A DNA stretch of 64,000 nt from Saprospiraceae bacterium (GTDB taxonomy: Bacteria; Bacteroidota; Bacteroidia; Chitinophagales; Saprospiraceae), in NCBI GenBank assembly GCA_041392805.1, contig JAWKLJ010000001.1:4340001-4404000 (forward strand), in the 5' to 3' direction. The translations under genes and the position numbers were made by a program. The notes beneath the pieces were generated by a model. That model was not told the origin of the DNA. It saw nothing but the letters and a program-made list of their open reading frames with translations, and did no database searches. Shown here piece by piece: positions 54,079 to 62,623 of the stretch. How positions within the stretch are numbered: the stretch's first letter is position 1; each line of letters begins with the position of its first letter.

Positions 54079-55536
54079 ATGCAAAATGAGCTATTTAGCG
54101 CCTATCAGATTCCTGAAGGTGTCTTAGATGAGGTGTACACAAAATTCCCAAATTCCTATTCATCATATGGTCTGATAAGGGATTTATTTCACGCCTTAAC
54201 CTCTGCAGATTTTAAGAGACTAAATGAATATGCTAAACTATCTTTTTTGAACCAGGGGATTACCTATGCCGTTTACGACGAGATTAACGGTGGCACAGAA
54301 AAAATATTCCCTTTTGATCTGTTTCCTAGGGTGATTCACAACGAAGAATGGAAATCCTTGGAAAAGGGCTTGCTACAGCGAAATATAGCGCTTAACCTTT
54401 TTATAAAGGATATTTATACGGATCAAAAGATTCTAAAAGATAAAATAATACCAGAAGCATTAATTTTTTCCTCGCCTCATTATTCCAAAATGATGAAAGG
54501 GTTTGTACCCATTGGCGACATCTATTGCCATATTGCTGGTACCGACCTTATTCGTCATAAAGATGGCAACTTTTATGTCTTGGAAGATAATTTGCGGAAT
54601 CCTTCAGGGGTGAGCTACGTGCTGTCCAACCGAGAAACGATGAAGCGAACGCTTTCTGATATTTTCAAAGCGATAGCTGTCGAGACGGTCAGCCAATATC
54701 CGGCTATGTTATTGCAAACCCTGCAATCCGTTTCACCTTCCAAAGAAGAGGATCCCGTTTGTGTACTACTGACCCCTGGGCAATATAATTCGGCCTATTA
54801 TGAGCATTCCTTTCTAGCTCAAGCGATGGGGATAGATCTGGTGGAAGGAAAAGATTTATTTGTAGATAATGAGACGGTTTATTTGAAAACCATCCAGGGG
54901 GCACAAAAAGTAGATGTCATCTATCGTAGAATTGATGATGATTTTCTTGATCCCGTGGTTTTTCGGAAAGATTCGATGTTGGGCGTACCCAAACTAATGA
55001 GCGCCTATCTGGCAAAAAATGTGACCATTGTGAATGCACCAGGGACAGGTGTTTCCGATGATAAGGCAGTTTGCGCCTATGTCCCAGATATGATCCGCTA
55101 TTATTTAAAGGAAGCGCCACTTATTGAAAATGTACCTACCTACATTTGCGGACGGGAAAAAGACATGCAGTATGTCCTGGAACATTTAAATGAATTGGTG
55201 GTAAAACCGGTGGATATGTCAGGAGGATATGGCGTAACCATTTGTGATAGACTGAGCCAACAGGAACTGGAGGACGTAAAATTAAAACTTAAATCAAATC
55301 CACGAAACTTCATCGCCCAACCTAAAATGATGCTGTCTGTGCATAGTACTTACATTGAAGACAGTCATTGTTTTGAGCCGCGACATATTGACCTGCGGAC
55401 TTTCACCTTGATGGGCAAGCAGCAGGAGTATGTCTTACCTGGAGGTTTAACCCGGGTGGCACTCCGGAAAGGGAGCCTGATTGTAAATTCTTCTCAAGGC
55501 GGTGGATCTAAAGATACCTGGATTGTTACTAATTAA
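54079..55536 (+). CDS. Circularly permuted ATP-grasp protein (COG2308 type)
   Basis: 485 residues from the ATG at 54079 (MQNELFSAYQIPEGVLDEVY). The frame continues upstream to 54022, but those codons are the right arm of the palindromic repeat. Motifs: FIKDIYTDQKILKDKIIPEA, GDIYCHIAGTDLIRHKDGNF, VLEDNLRNPSGVSYVLSNR, VVKPVDMSGGYGVTI, and the hallmark RHIDLRTFTLMG...VLPGGLTRVALRKGSLIVNSSQGGGSKDTW. ATP-grasp enzymes ligate a carboxylate to an amine through an acyl phosphate; this family is predicted to build or tag small peptides (Iyer and colleagues' amidoligase analyses). Next to alpha-E and Anbu genes, with 9 bp to the former. Confidence 0.92.
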   Translation: MQNELFSAYQIPEGVLDEVYTKFPNSYSSYGLIRDLFHALTSADFKRLNEYAKLSFLNQGITYAVYDEINGGTEKIFPFDLFPRVIHNEEWKSLEKGLLQRNIALNLFIKDIYTDQKILKDKIIPEALIFSSPHYSKMMKGFVPIGDIYCHIAGTDLIRHKDGNFYVLEDNLRNPSGVSYVLSNRETMKRTLSDIFKAIAVETVSQYPAMLLQTLQSVSPSKEEDPVCVLLTPGQYNSAYYEHSFLAQAMGIDLVEGKDLFVDNETVYLKTIQGAQKVDVIYRRIDDDFLDPVVFRKDSMLGVPKLMSAYLAKNVTIVNAPGTGVSDDKAVCAYVPDMIRYYLKEAPLIENVPTYICGREKDMQYVLEHLNELVVKPVDMSGGYGVTICDRLSQQELEDVKLKLKSNPRNFIAQPKMMLSVHSTYIEDSHCFEPRHIDLRTFTLMGKQQEYVLPGGLTRVALRKGSLIVNSSQGGGSKDTWIVTN

Positions 55537-55545
55537 TTATCGATT

Positions 55546-56487
55546 ATGCTAGCTAGAGTTGCTAATTCACTTTACTGGACTGGTAGATACATTGAACGTT
55601 CCGAACACCTCGCGCGCTATCTAAAGGTGCAATACTTCTCCATCCTGGATGCACCTATGAGTCAGAATAAAGACTTCATCCTCAAGTCTATCCTCAATAT
55701 GTACGGGATCGAATTTGATCCGACTGTGGAAGTCAATGAACAAGAAGTGTTGATGAACGTTGGGCTGAATCAGACGAATGAGGTTTCTATTTTTTCTACC
55801 ATAGCAGCTGCAAGGGAAAATGCCCGTAGTTTTCGCTACCTGATTTCCGTCGAGTTGTGGGAGGTCATTAACCAGTATTACTTATTTGTCAAAGAGTATA
55901 ATCCCGAATTTTATAAAACCCGGGGTTTATATGACTTTACCGTCAATGCTACTAAACATTGTGCCATCGTTCGATCCTACCTCGATCATACGGTCGTTCA
56001 TGATGATATTTGGATGTTTATCAAATTGGGTATTCGATTAGAAAGGGTGATCCAAATTATTCGTATTTTGCGAAGCAAATTGAATGATATTGAAGCTTTG
56101 ACCGATAATGGCTTTAATATTCCTTTAAAACAGTACCAATGGACCACCACGCTCAAGGTCTTGGAAGGATTTGACATGCATCGAAGGGTTTACCGGAAAA
56201 CGCCAAATCAAAAATCGATCTTCGATTTTCTCGTGATTAATCAAATTTTCCCCAGGTCTATCGCCTATAATTTTCGAAAAGTTGATGAATTGGTGAATAA
56301 GTTAAGTTTCAAGTACCCCCCTAATGCTGATGCTGATCTCCTTTTTCAAGTCGGCAAGTTGGCAAGTTATTTTAAATACCTCGAGTACGATGAAATCAAA
56401 GATGCATTACCCCAATTCCTAGATGATTCTTTAAAAAAGGTATATTCACTGCATAATAAAATTGGTGAGACGTTTTTTGAGGTCTAA
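55546..56487 (+). CDS. Alpha-E domain protein (COG2307 type)
   Basis: 313 residues, helical. The opening MLARVANSLYWTGRYIERSEHLARYL is the typical start of the family, as are SVELWEVINQYYLFV, FILKSILNMYG-type segments and HRRVYRKTPNQKSIFDFLVINQIFPRSI with NFRKVDE in the second half. It always accompanies the circularly permuted ATP-grasp gene, or is fused to it, and is thought to assist that enzyme. No catalytic residues are known. The gap is 9 bp upstream and 22 bp to the Anbu gene. Confidence 0.92.
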   Translation: MLARVANSLYWTGRYIERSEHLARYLKVQYFSILDAPMSQNKDFILKSILNMYGIEFDPTVEVNEQEVLMNVGLNQTNEVSIFSTIAAARENARSFRYLISVELWEVINQYYLFVKEYNPEFYKTRGLYDFTVNATKHCAIVRSYLDHTVVHDDIWMFIKLGIRLERVIQIIRILRSKLNDIEALTDNGFNIPLKQYQWTTTLKVLEGFDMHRRVYRKTPNQKSIFDFLVINQIFPRSIAYNFRKVDELVNKLSFKYPPNADADLLFQVGKLASYFKYLEYDEIKDALPQFLDDSLKKVYSLHNKIGETFFEV

Positions 56488-56509
56488 ACCACTAAAAACA
56501 AAATTTTAA

Positions 56510-57292
56510 ATGACTTATTGTTTAGGCATAAAATTAAAAAGTGGCCTAGTGGCTATAGCTGATACGAGGATTACCTCGGGATCAGAAACGACAACAGCCA
56601 AGAAGATATCTATCCATAAAAGTGGGAATAATAACCTCTTTATTATGACTTCTGGCCTTCGATCCATTAGAGATAAAGCAGTGACCTATTTTGAAGAAAT
56701 TTTGGAATCGGAGACCCTCGCCTTTGACAAAATGTACAAGGCCGTCAATGCCTTTGGCGAACAACTTCGGCGAGTGGCCAAAGAAGACAAGGCGTCACTA
56801 GCCGAAGCAGGTCTTTTTTTTAACCTGAATACGATTGTAGGTGGCCAGTTGGAACATGATAAAGAGCACAAACTGTATTTGCTATACCCCGAAGGGAATT
56901 GGATAGAAATCGGAGAAGCAACGCCTTTTACCATTATCGGCAATTCGGGTTATGGCAAACCTATTCTTAATAGGGCCATCAATTATGATTCTTCCATCAT
57001 TTTTGCTTTAAAAACAGGGTTTTTATCCTTTGATTCCACCCGGGTAAGTGCCAATGATGTAGGCTACCCCATAGATGTCATTATTTACATTAAGGATTCA
57101 AAGAAAATGCTCGAAAAACGATACACAGAAGAGCACACAGGCCACATTGGCGAGCTTTGGGGCAAACGCCTCAAGGATATCATCCATGAAATTCCAGACG
57201 AATGGGCCGAAAACCTCGTAGGGCAAACCGAGTTGATCTTACAACAGCAACAACAGCAATTAGAACAACAGCAACAACAGCAGCAACAATAA
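56510..57292 (+). CDS. Anbu, bacterial proteasome-like peptidase, with polyglutamine tail
   Basis: 260 residues. MTYCLGIKLKSGLVAIADTR starts with Met-Thr, so methionine removal exposes Thr 2 as the N-terminal nucleophile; Asp 18 and a Lys at 31/32 match the catalytic set of Anbu and HslV subunits. NNLFIMTSGLRSIRDKAV, GQLEHDKEHKLYLLYPEGNW, TIIGNSGYGKPILNRAI and LKTGFLSFDSTRVSANDVGYPIDVIIY are family blocks. Anbu makes ring- or helix-like self-assemblies whose physiological substrates are unknown. Beyond about residue 243 comes a tail of nearly pure glutamine (QQQQQQLEQQQQQQQQ pattern) from CAA/CAG repeats, not found in typical Anbu. The gene ends at a strong terminator. Confidence 0.9.
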   Translation: MTYCLGIKLKSGLVAIADTRITSGSETTTAKKISIHKSGNNNLFIMTSGLRSIRDKAVTYFEEILESETLAFDKMYKAVNAFGEQLRRVAKEDKASLAEAGLFFNLNTIVGGQLEHDKEHKLYLLYPEGNWIEIGEATPFTIIGNSGYGKPILNRAINYDSSIIFALKTGFLSFDSTRVSANDVGYPIDVIIYIKDSKKMLEKRYTEEHTGHIGELWGKRLKDIIHEIPDEWAENLVGQTELILQQQQQQLEQQQQQQQQ

Positions 57293-57302
57293 TCGCGTCC
57301 AC

Positions 57303-57339
57303 AAAAAAAGCCCATCGGAAAACCGATGGGCTTTTTTTT
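57303..57339. terminator. Bidirectional intrinsic terminator between Anbu and the pyrophosphatase gene
   Basis: AAAAAAAGCCCATCGG (57303-57318), AAAA loop, CCGATGGGCTTTTTTTT (57323-57339). The GC-rich 9-bp core is flanked by an A-run and a T-run, so it can stop transcripts in both directions, as fits two convergent genes whose stops lie 64 bp apart. Confidence 0.92.
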
Positions 57340-57356
57340 GATTAAGACAGCTGAAG

Positions 57357-59525
57357 TTACGCGGCTAACATTGGTGCAATCACCAAGGCAACCACCGCCA
57401 TCAATTTCAATAAGATATTCAATGATGGACCAGAGGTATCTTTAAAAGGGTCACCCACTGTATCGCCTACAACGGCTGCTTTGTGAGGATCAGAGCCTTT
57501 GTAATACTTCTTACCTTGGATTTCAACGCCTTCTTCAAACATTTTTTTGGCATTATCCCATGCACCACCGGCATTTGATTGGAAAATGGCCATCAAAACA
57601 CCACAAACGGTTACACCAGCCAACAAACCGCCAAGCATCTCCGCTCCTCCACCGAATCCAATGACTACTGGCGATAACACAGCAATCAAACCCGGAAGAA
57701 CCATCTCGCGAATGGAAGCAGCAGTCGAAATTTCAACACACTTGCTGTATTCTGCTTTACCATCAGCCGCATCAAAGGTCTTTTGATCTGCTGCTGACCA
57801 ATCTTTGAATTCTTTGCTACCGTTGATTTTCATCACATTGAGGGCCGCTTTGAGCTCAGGGATATCAGCAAATTGGCGGCGAACTTCCTGGATCATATCC
57901 ATGGCAGCTCGACCTACCGCACCCATTGACAAGGCAGAGAATAAAAATGGCAGCATACCGCCTAATAATAAACCTGCCATCACTTTAGGGTCGGCAATAT
58001 TAATGGCCTCAATTTTTGCAGTCGTCATAAAGGCTGCAAAAAGAGCCAAAGCAGTCAACGCCGCAGAACCAATCGCAAATCCTTTTCCGATGGCTGCGGT
58101 CGTGTTACCAACGGCATCTAGTTTGTCCGTACGTCCACGAACTTCCTTGGGCAAGTCTGCCATCTCGGCAATACCACCGGCATTATCAGAAATAGGGCCA
58201 TAAGCATCAACAGCTAACTGAATACCCGTATTGGAAAGCATACCTACTGCGGCAATAGCAATACCATAAAGACCCGCAAACTCATGCGCGCCAATAATGG
58301 CCGCAGCCAAAATAACGATAGGAATAGCAGTTGATTGCATCCCTACTCCAAGACCTGCGATTATATTTGTGGCAGAGCCAGTAAGTGACTGATCCACAAT
58401 GCCTTTTACAGGTTTTGTGCCTGTGCCAGTATAATATTCGGTCACCATACCGATCAATAGCCCCGAAACGAGACCAATGATTACGGCCCAAAACACGCCC
58501 ATATTGGTATATGCCACACCCGCTGATTCCCAGGTAGAAGGCAAAATGGTCACTACGATACCAAAAGTAGCTGCCAGCATAATGCCAGAGGAAATAAATT
58601 CCCCTCTGTTAAGTGCTTTTTGTGGATCCCCCCCTTCTCTTACCTTCACAAAGAAAGTACCAAGGATAGAAGTAACAATGCCAATACCCGCTAAAATCAA
58701 GGGTAACAAAACAGCATTCAACCCGCCATATTCATTCGTAGTATCAAAACCCGCTACACCTATAAAGGTAGCTCCAAGTACCATCGTACCGATAATAGAA
58801 CCAACGTAAGATTCGAATAAATCGGCTCCCATACCCGCAACATCACCTACATTATCACCCACATTATCTGCAATGGTTGCCGGATTCAAGGGGTGGTCTT
58901 CAGGGATACCTGCTTCTACTTTTCCAACCAGGTCGGCTCCTACGTCAGCTGCTTTGGTATAAATACCGCCACCTACACGAGCAAATAATGCAATCGAAGA
59001 GGCACCAAATGAAAACCCTGTAATGACCGTGATCACCTTATTGATGTCCCATCCCATATTGGAATAAACCAGAAACAAAGTCCCCAAACCTAACACCCCT
59101 AATCCCACGACGCCTAGTCCCATCACTGAGCCACCTGCAAAGGCAACTTCAAGCGCACTCCCCAGGCTAGTACGGGCAGCATTAGTTGTTCTAACATTGG
59201 CTTTAGTTGCAATCCTCATTCCGAGGAAACCCGCCAAAGCCGAGCAGATTGCTCCTAGAATAAAAGAGACGGCCACCAACCAGGAGGAATCAGCCGCTTG
59301 GCTGCCACTCCAGGCTAATAAAGCGGCGACTACCACTACGAAAATGGCAAGTACACGATATTCCGCCTTAAGGAAAGCCATTGCCCCGTCGGCAATGTGC
59401 TTCGCAATTCTTTCCATGCGAGGCGTTCCTACTTCTTGTTTTGACACCCATGATGAACGCCAGAACGTATACAGTAGCGCCAATACGCCAAATACAGGAA
59501 TAGCATAAGTAATCGTTTGACCCAT
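57357..59525 (-). CDS. hppA: Membrane-bound proton/sodium-pumping pyrophosphatase
   Basis: 722 residues with about 16 membrane helices. It hydrolyses pyrophosphate and pumps H+ or Na+ out of the cytoplasm. The catalytic loop DVGADLVGKVEAGIPEDHP and IADNVGDNVGDVAGMGADLFESY are plain, as are ISDNAGGIAEMADLP and PFKDTSGPSLNILLKLM. At the site that separates types (GNTTAAIGKGFAIGSA), residue 477 is Ala followed three on by Gly 480, where K+-independent enzymes have Lys and Thr, so this one is likely K+-dependent. Ion choice (Na+ or H+) cannot be settled by eye. Convergent with Anbu. Confidence 0.95.
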   Translation of the reverse strand: MGQTITYAIPVFGVLALLYTFWRSSWVSKQEVGTPRMERIAKHIADGAMAFLKAEYRVLAIFVVVVAALLAWSGSQAADSSWLVAVSFILGAICSALAGFLGMRIATKANVRTTNAARTSLGSALEVAFAGGSVMGLGVVGLGVLGLGTLFLVYSNMGWDINKVITVITGFSFGASSIALFARVGGGIYTKAADVGADLVGKVEAGIPEDHPLNPATIADNVGDNVGDVAGMGADLFESYVGSIIGTMVLGATFIGVAGFDTTNEYGGLNAVLLPLILAGIGIVTSILGTFFVKVREGGDPQKALNRGEFISSGIMLAATFGIVVTILPSTWESAGVAYTNMGVFWAVIIGLVSGLLIGMVTEYYTGTGTKPVKGIVDQSLTGSATNIIAGLGVGMQSTAIPIVILAAAIIGAHEFAGLYGIAIAAVGMLSNTGIQLAVDAYGPISDNAGGIAEMADLPKEVRGRTDKLDAVGNTTAAIGKGFAIGSAALTALALFAAFMTTAKIEAINIADPKVMAGLLLGGMLPFLFSALSMGAVGRAAMDMIQEVRRQFADIPELKAALNVMKINGSKEFKDWSAADQKTFDAADGKAEYSKCVEISTAASIREMVLPGLIAVLSPVVIGFGGGAEMLGGLLAGVTVCGVLMAIFQSNAGGAWDNAKKMFEEGVEIQGKKYYKGSDPHKAAVVGDTVGDPFKDTSGPSLNILLKLMAVVALVIAPMLAA

Positions 59526-59722
59526 ATTGCTTGTAATTTACATTGAGTTATATATTGGTTATGTCTATTAGTAAAGGCTCCATCCTTGAACAGATGAAGC
59601 CCTTACGAATAGGCTCTAGTTTGCGGGGGGCAAATCTAAGGCAATTTTACGGTTTGTCCTAATAGACAAGGAACTAGCTTGTTTTTTTGTAAAAAAAGAA
59701 CTGATTTTTAAACCTTTAGACA

Positions 59723-60730
59723 TTATTCGACTAATTGTATCAGGCCATATACCCCTTTTTCTTTTAAGACAGCATAGTATTTTTGTGCGGAAGAAAAATC
59801 CGAGAATTCTCCTGTAATCACTTTATATAATGCCTGTTTTCTTTCTAAGGTGGACTTAAGATGGATCTTTTCCCCTAACTTTTGCTCAAGTATGCGTTTG
59901 TCCGCCGCTGCCTTTTCGTAATTACTATGTATGCTTAGTTCGATATAATACTTCCGAGATGATCTTGGAGCCATAAAATCACTCGCAGGTACGGTTTGGT
60001 AAATGGGGGGCGGATTAGAAGGCGGCATATCGGGGCTATATTGATAAGTATTGTCGTTATTCAGGTAGCTGGAGGTGATTTCTGTTTCGATAGGCATCAT
60101 TTTAATCTTCGGATAGGATGCTGAGGCGGTAGGTGCAGTCTGCTGAAAAGGCACCTCAAGGTTGGTACTTTGATAGTCTACATCGCTAGTGGCAGCAATA
60201 ACCGTATTCGTATTTGCTTCTGTTTGTAAAGCAGGCCGGTAAAGAATGGTGTTCCGTTCGGGGCTGTCTAGAATGGAGAGCGGTTCGGCCATAGTAGGGC
60301 TAATGCGGTTTCGCGGATGGTCGTGTTTTCGAAGAATGGCCAATAACTCTTCTGTATCCAATGAATATTGCACTTTTTCGAGTAAAACACCTTGCGCGTT
60401 AAAAATAAGAATAGATGGTAATACCTTTATTTTGAATTGGTCAATATACCTTTGGTTGCGTTCATCATCGAAATTGATTTTTACAGGGAGAAAATTTTCT
60501 GCCACGAAATCATCAAGCAAAGGATCTTGAAAGGTATTTTCTTCAATCCATTCACAAATCATGCACCAATCTGCAGCAAAAAAAGCGAAATACATTTTGC
60601 CTTCCAGAGCAGCCATTTGGCGTACCTCTGATAAATCTTTTTGCAAAAATTCAATGTCGGCGCTGAGTTTCTCTGGCAGTAAGGAAGCAAAAAGTATAGC
60701 TACCAGGTAAATGTTCTTTTTTATAGACAT
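59723..60730 (-). CDS. Thioredoxin-fold protein with C-terminal SPOR domain
   Basis: 335 residues from the ATG at 60730 (MSIKKNIYLVAILFASLLPEKLSA, a signal peptide). Upstream codons to 60811 do not look coding. The thioredoxin domain has YFAFFAADWCMICEWIEENTF (CMIC redox pair) and IKVLPSILIFNAQGVLLEKV with the cis-Pro. A low-complexity Pro/Asn/Tyr linker follows. YYIELSIHSNYEKAAADKRILEQKL to the end (GVYGLIQLVE) is a SPOR domain, which binds denuded septal peptidoglycan. A periplasmic thiol oxidoreductase localised to the cell wall is the likely reading. Confidence 0.85.
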   Translation of the reverse strand: MSIKKNIYLVAILFASLLPEKLSADIEFLQKDLSEVRQMAALEGKMYFAFFAADWCMICEWIEENTFQDPLLDDFVAENFLPVKINFDDERNQRYIDQFKIKVLPSILIFNAQGVLLEKVQYSLDTEELLAILRKHDHPRNRISPTMAEPLSILDSPERNTILYRPALQTEANTNTVIAATSDVDYQSTNLEVPFQQTAPTASASYPKIKMMPIETEITSSYLNNDNTYQYSPDMPPSNPPPIYQTVPASDFMAPRSSRKYYIELSIHSNYEKAAADKRILEQKLGEKIHLKSTLERKQALYKVITGEFSDFSSAQKYYAVLKEKGVYGLIQLVE

Positions 60731-60911
60731 GGGTTGTATGGTTTTATTATTTAATGGCATACAAATGACCTGGCGTCTAGTCGGAATAAATCTATTACGG
60801 CATAAACGCATAAAAGTTACGCTTAATGCGTATTCAACACATTAAATTTAGGTAAAAGGAAGATTGGACGTGGTTGTGGAAGAAGGCTAAACTGTCAAAA
60901 ACATAAATACG

Positions 60912-61415
60912 CTAACGAATTTTACATTTGACAAAATCAATAAGTGTTTGATGGTTGTGGATTAACTGCAAACTGGCATCATGCAATTGTTCATAATAAT
61001 CAATAATATGACGGAGGTCTTTGGGAAGTTCTTCTTTGCATTGCGCCTTAAAATTAATACATTTTGTCAAACCTTCGATATATTCTCGAATTTCTTCTGC
61101 CTTTTTGGCATATTGGTCAATAAGTGCTAAATCTCGACTAGAAAATTCCTGAAAATTTTCACTAGCCTCCAAGAAAGTCGTATCCTCACTTAAGTCTTTC
61201 TGAGTGAGGTCAAGAATAGAAACACGAAATAAACTGGCGAATTTTAATAAGTTACATATTTTGGGTTCTGCAGAACCATTCTCATAAGAAGCAATATTCC
61301 CACGGTTCAATCCTAATTTTTGGGCTAATTCTTCCTGAGAAAAACGCAGTTTTCGGCGCAAAGATTTGATATTACGCGGTAAAAGATTTGGTGTAGATGT
61401 GTTTACCAAGTTCAT
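60912..61415 (-). CDS. XRE-family helix-turn-helix regulator
   Basis: 167 residues. NIKSLRRKLRFSQEELAQKL, NRGNIASYENGSAEPKICNLLKFASLFRVSILDL (residues about 17-73) form a Cro/C1-type HTH. The remainder is helical, with ALIDQYAKKAEEIREYIEGL probably a dimerisation coil; no enzyme domain. It is divergent from the ECF sigma gene across 279 bp that contain an inverted repeat. Confidence 0.88.
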   Translation of the reverse strand: MNLVNTSTPNLLPRNIKSLRRKLRFSQEELAQKLGLNRGNIASYENGSAEPKICNLLKFASLFRVSILDLTQKDLSEDTTFLEASENFQEFSSRDLALIDQYAKKAEEIREYIEGLTKCINFKAQCKEELPKDLRHIIDYYEQLHDASLQLIHNHQTLIDFVKCKIR

Positions 61416-61560
61416 TCCTATCCTGCTTTTGCTCTAATTGAAAAAAATCCTTGTCTTAAATTGTCTAATTTGAAAAAAGTATTACGATGCAAATCTATAA
61501 TAGGATACAAATAAAGAGAATTTTAGTTTAAAATTGTTAATAATTTTAACATATCAAGCC

Positions 61561-61581
61561 TGACATGTCGACGTAATGTCA
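61561..61581. promoter_or_regulatory. Inverted repeat between the XRE and ECF genes, candidate operator
   Basis: TGACAT (61561-61566) and ATGTCA (61576-61581) are 6-bp arms 9 bp apart, a size suited to an XRE dimer. It lies 146 bp before the XRE start and 114 bp before the ECF start. Short and not repeated elsewhere nearby, so tentative. Confidence 0.3.
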
Positions 61582-61628
61582 CATTTGGAACATTTTTTGA
61601 TTATAGAATACATCGAACGGCAATTTTA

Positions 61629-61660
61629 TTTGCAAAATAATCGAGATTTCGGTAAATTTG
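61629..61660 (+). promoter_or_regulatory. Bacteroidetes-type promoter for the ECF sigma gene
   Basis: TTTG (61629-61632), 20 bp, TAAATTTG (61653-61660), a good match to the main sigma consensus of Bacteroidetes (TTTG/TAnnTTTG). It lies 34 bp before the ATG at 61695. Confidence 0.6.
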
Positions 61661-61694
61661 TTAAAAATAATTACAAATAAAAATATCACCGGCT

Positions 61695-62231
61695 ATGATA
61701 TATGCAATTCAAAATCAAATACAGAACCAAATTCAAGATCAGCTTAATCTCATCAGTAATTCTTTGAGAGCCTTCTCTCTTAAATTGACGGGTAACAGAG
61801 ATGATGCAGATGATCTTTATCAAGATACAGCGGTAAGAATCATAACCAATGCAGACAAATACCATCCTGGGACAAACTTTAAAGCTTGGGCGGTAACGAT
61901 CATGCGAAACATTTTTATCAACAATTACCGGAAAAGAGTGAGACGAAGTATGATTGTTGACCAAACGCCAAATAATTATTATTTGAACAGTGGCGATCAA
62001 ATGGTGAGCAATGACGGCGAAACCAATGTCTCCTTTGGTGAATTGTTGGAAATGGTCGATTCGCTACCCGAAGATTTCAAAAAACCTTTTATGATGGCTT
62101 ACCAAGGCTACAAATACGATGAAATTGCCGAAGAGCTAGACTCACCCCTTGGAACCATTAAAAGCAGAATCTTTTTCGCCCGAAAAAAATTGCAAAAACT
62201 GTATTCTTCAGCAATGAGAGAAAGAGCATAA
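61695..62231 (+). CDS. ECF-type RNA polymerase sigma factor
   Basis: 178 residues. Region 2: RAFSLKLTGNRDDADDLYQDTAVRI and NFKAWAVTIMRNIFINNYRK. Region 4: SLPEDFKKPFMMAYQGYKYDEIAEEL, SPLGTIKSRIFFARKKLQKLY. It directs RNA polymerase to a stress or surface regulon. The N-terminus has an odd Gln-rich start (MIYAIQNQIQNQIQDQLNLI). No anti-sigma gene lies beside it: the next gene is a small membrane protein on the other strand. A strong hairpin terminator follows. Confidence 0.93.
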   Translation: MIYAIQNQIQNQIQDQLNLISNSLRAFSLKLTGNRDDADDLYQDTAVRIITNADKYHPGTNFKAWAVTIMRNIFINNYRKRVRRSMIVDQTPNNYYLNSGDQMVSNDGETNVSFGELLEMVDSLPEDFKKPFMMAYQGYKYDEIAEELDSPLGTIKSRIFFARKKLQKLYSSAMRERA

Positions 62232-62303
62232 TTTTTTGAGAAATAATATAATAAACGTTTATCTCGACGCGTTTTTATAACGATTCATTAAGCGGATAAA
62301 TAA

Positions 62304-62344
62304 AAGAGGTCAGGTTAATTGATTTAGCCTGACCTCTTCCTTTT
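62304..62344 (+). terminator. Terminator after the ECF sigma gene
   Basis: AAGAGGTCAGGTTAA (62304-62318) pairs with TTAGCCTGACCTCTT (62324-62338), with one wobble pair, followed by CCTTTT. It lies 73 bp after the stop. The stem may also serve the convergent minus-strand gene, whose stop is at 62372. Confidence 0.75.
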
Positions 62345-62371
62345 GGCCGCATTGGCCGCTATTGCCCACCT

Positions 62372-62539
62372 TTAATTATAAAATTGTAAACGAATCCAAT
62401 CCCAAATCGCAACCCTATCTTTAATAATCCACACCAGGATTGCCAAGCTGATGAAGGTTAGGAGAAGCGAAGCATTCCGACGTGCAGCTTGATTCCGCTC
62501 TCTTCTACTTTTGTATTTTTTTCTGCTTTGGTAAGCCAT
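62372..62539 (-). CDS. Small single-span membrane protein, 55 residues
   Basis: Read on the minus strand from ATG at 62539: MAYQSRKKYKSRRERNQAAR is a strongly basic start (9 Lys/Arg in 20), then RNASLLLTFISLAILVWIIK gives one hydrophobic helix, and the protein ends DWIRLQFYN. The basic-inside arrangement suggests an N-in inner membrane protein. No family is recognised. It sits 84 bp before the rsgA stop, read in the same direction, between rsgA and a terminator. The composition and clean start and stop support a real gene. Confidence 0.6.
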   Translation of the reverse strand: MAYQSRKKYKSRRERNQAARRNASLLLTFISLAILVWIIKDRVAIWDWIRLQFYN

Positions 62540-62623
62540 TTTTCTTTTTTGCGCAAAAATACGACTTGACTTGAAATATAGGCATTCTTCCTCTTCTTTT
62601 TACTGCCCCCACGTTTTACCTAA

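Noticed and set aside
57085..57315. Minus-strand cysteine-rich frame opposite the end of the Anbu gene
   Set aside because: Its Cys run is only the complement of the CAA/CAG repeat; it is a shadow.
59631..59638. TAGATTTG on the minus strand as hppA promoter
   Set aside because: No TTG at the right distance upstream, so only half of the consensus is present.
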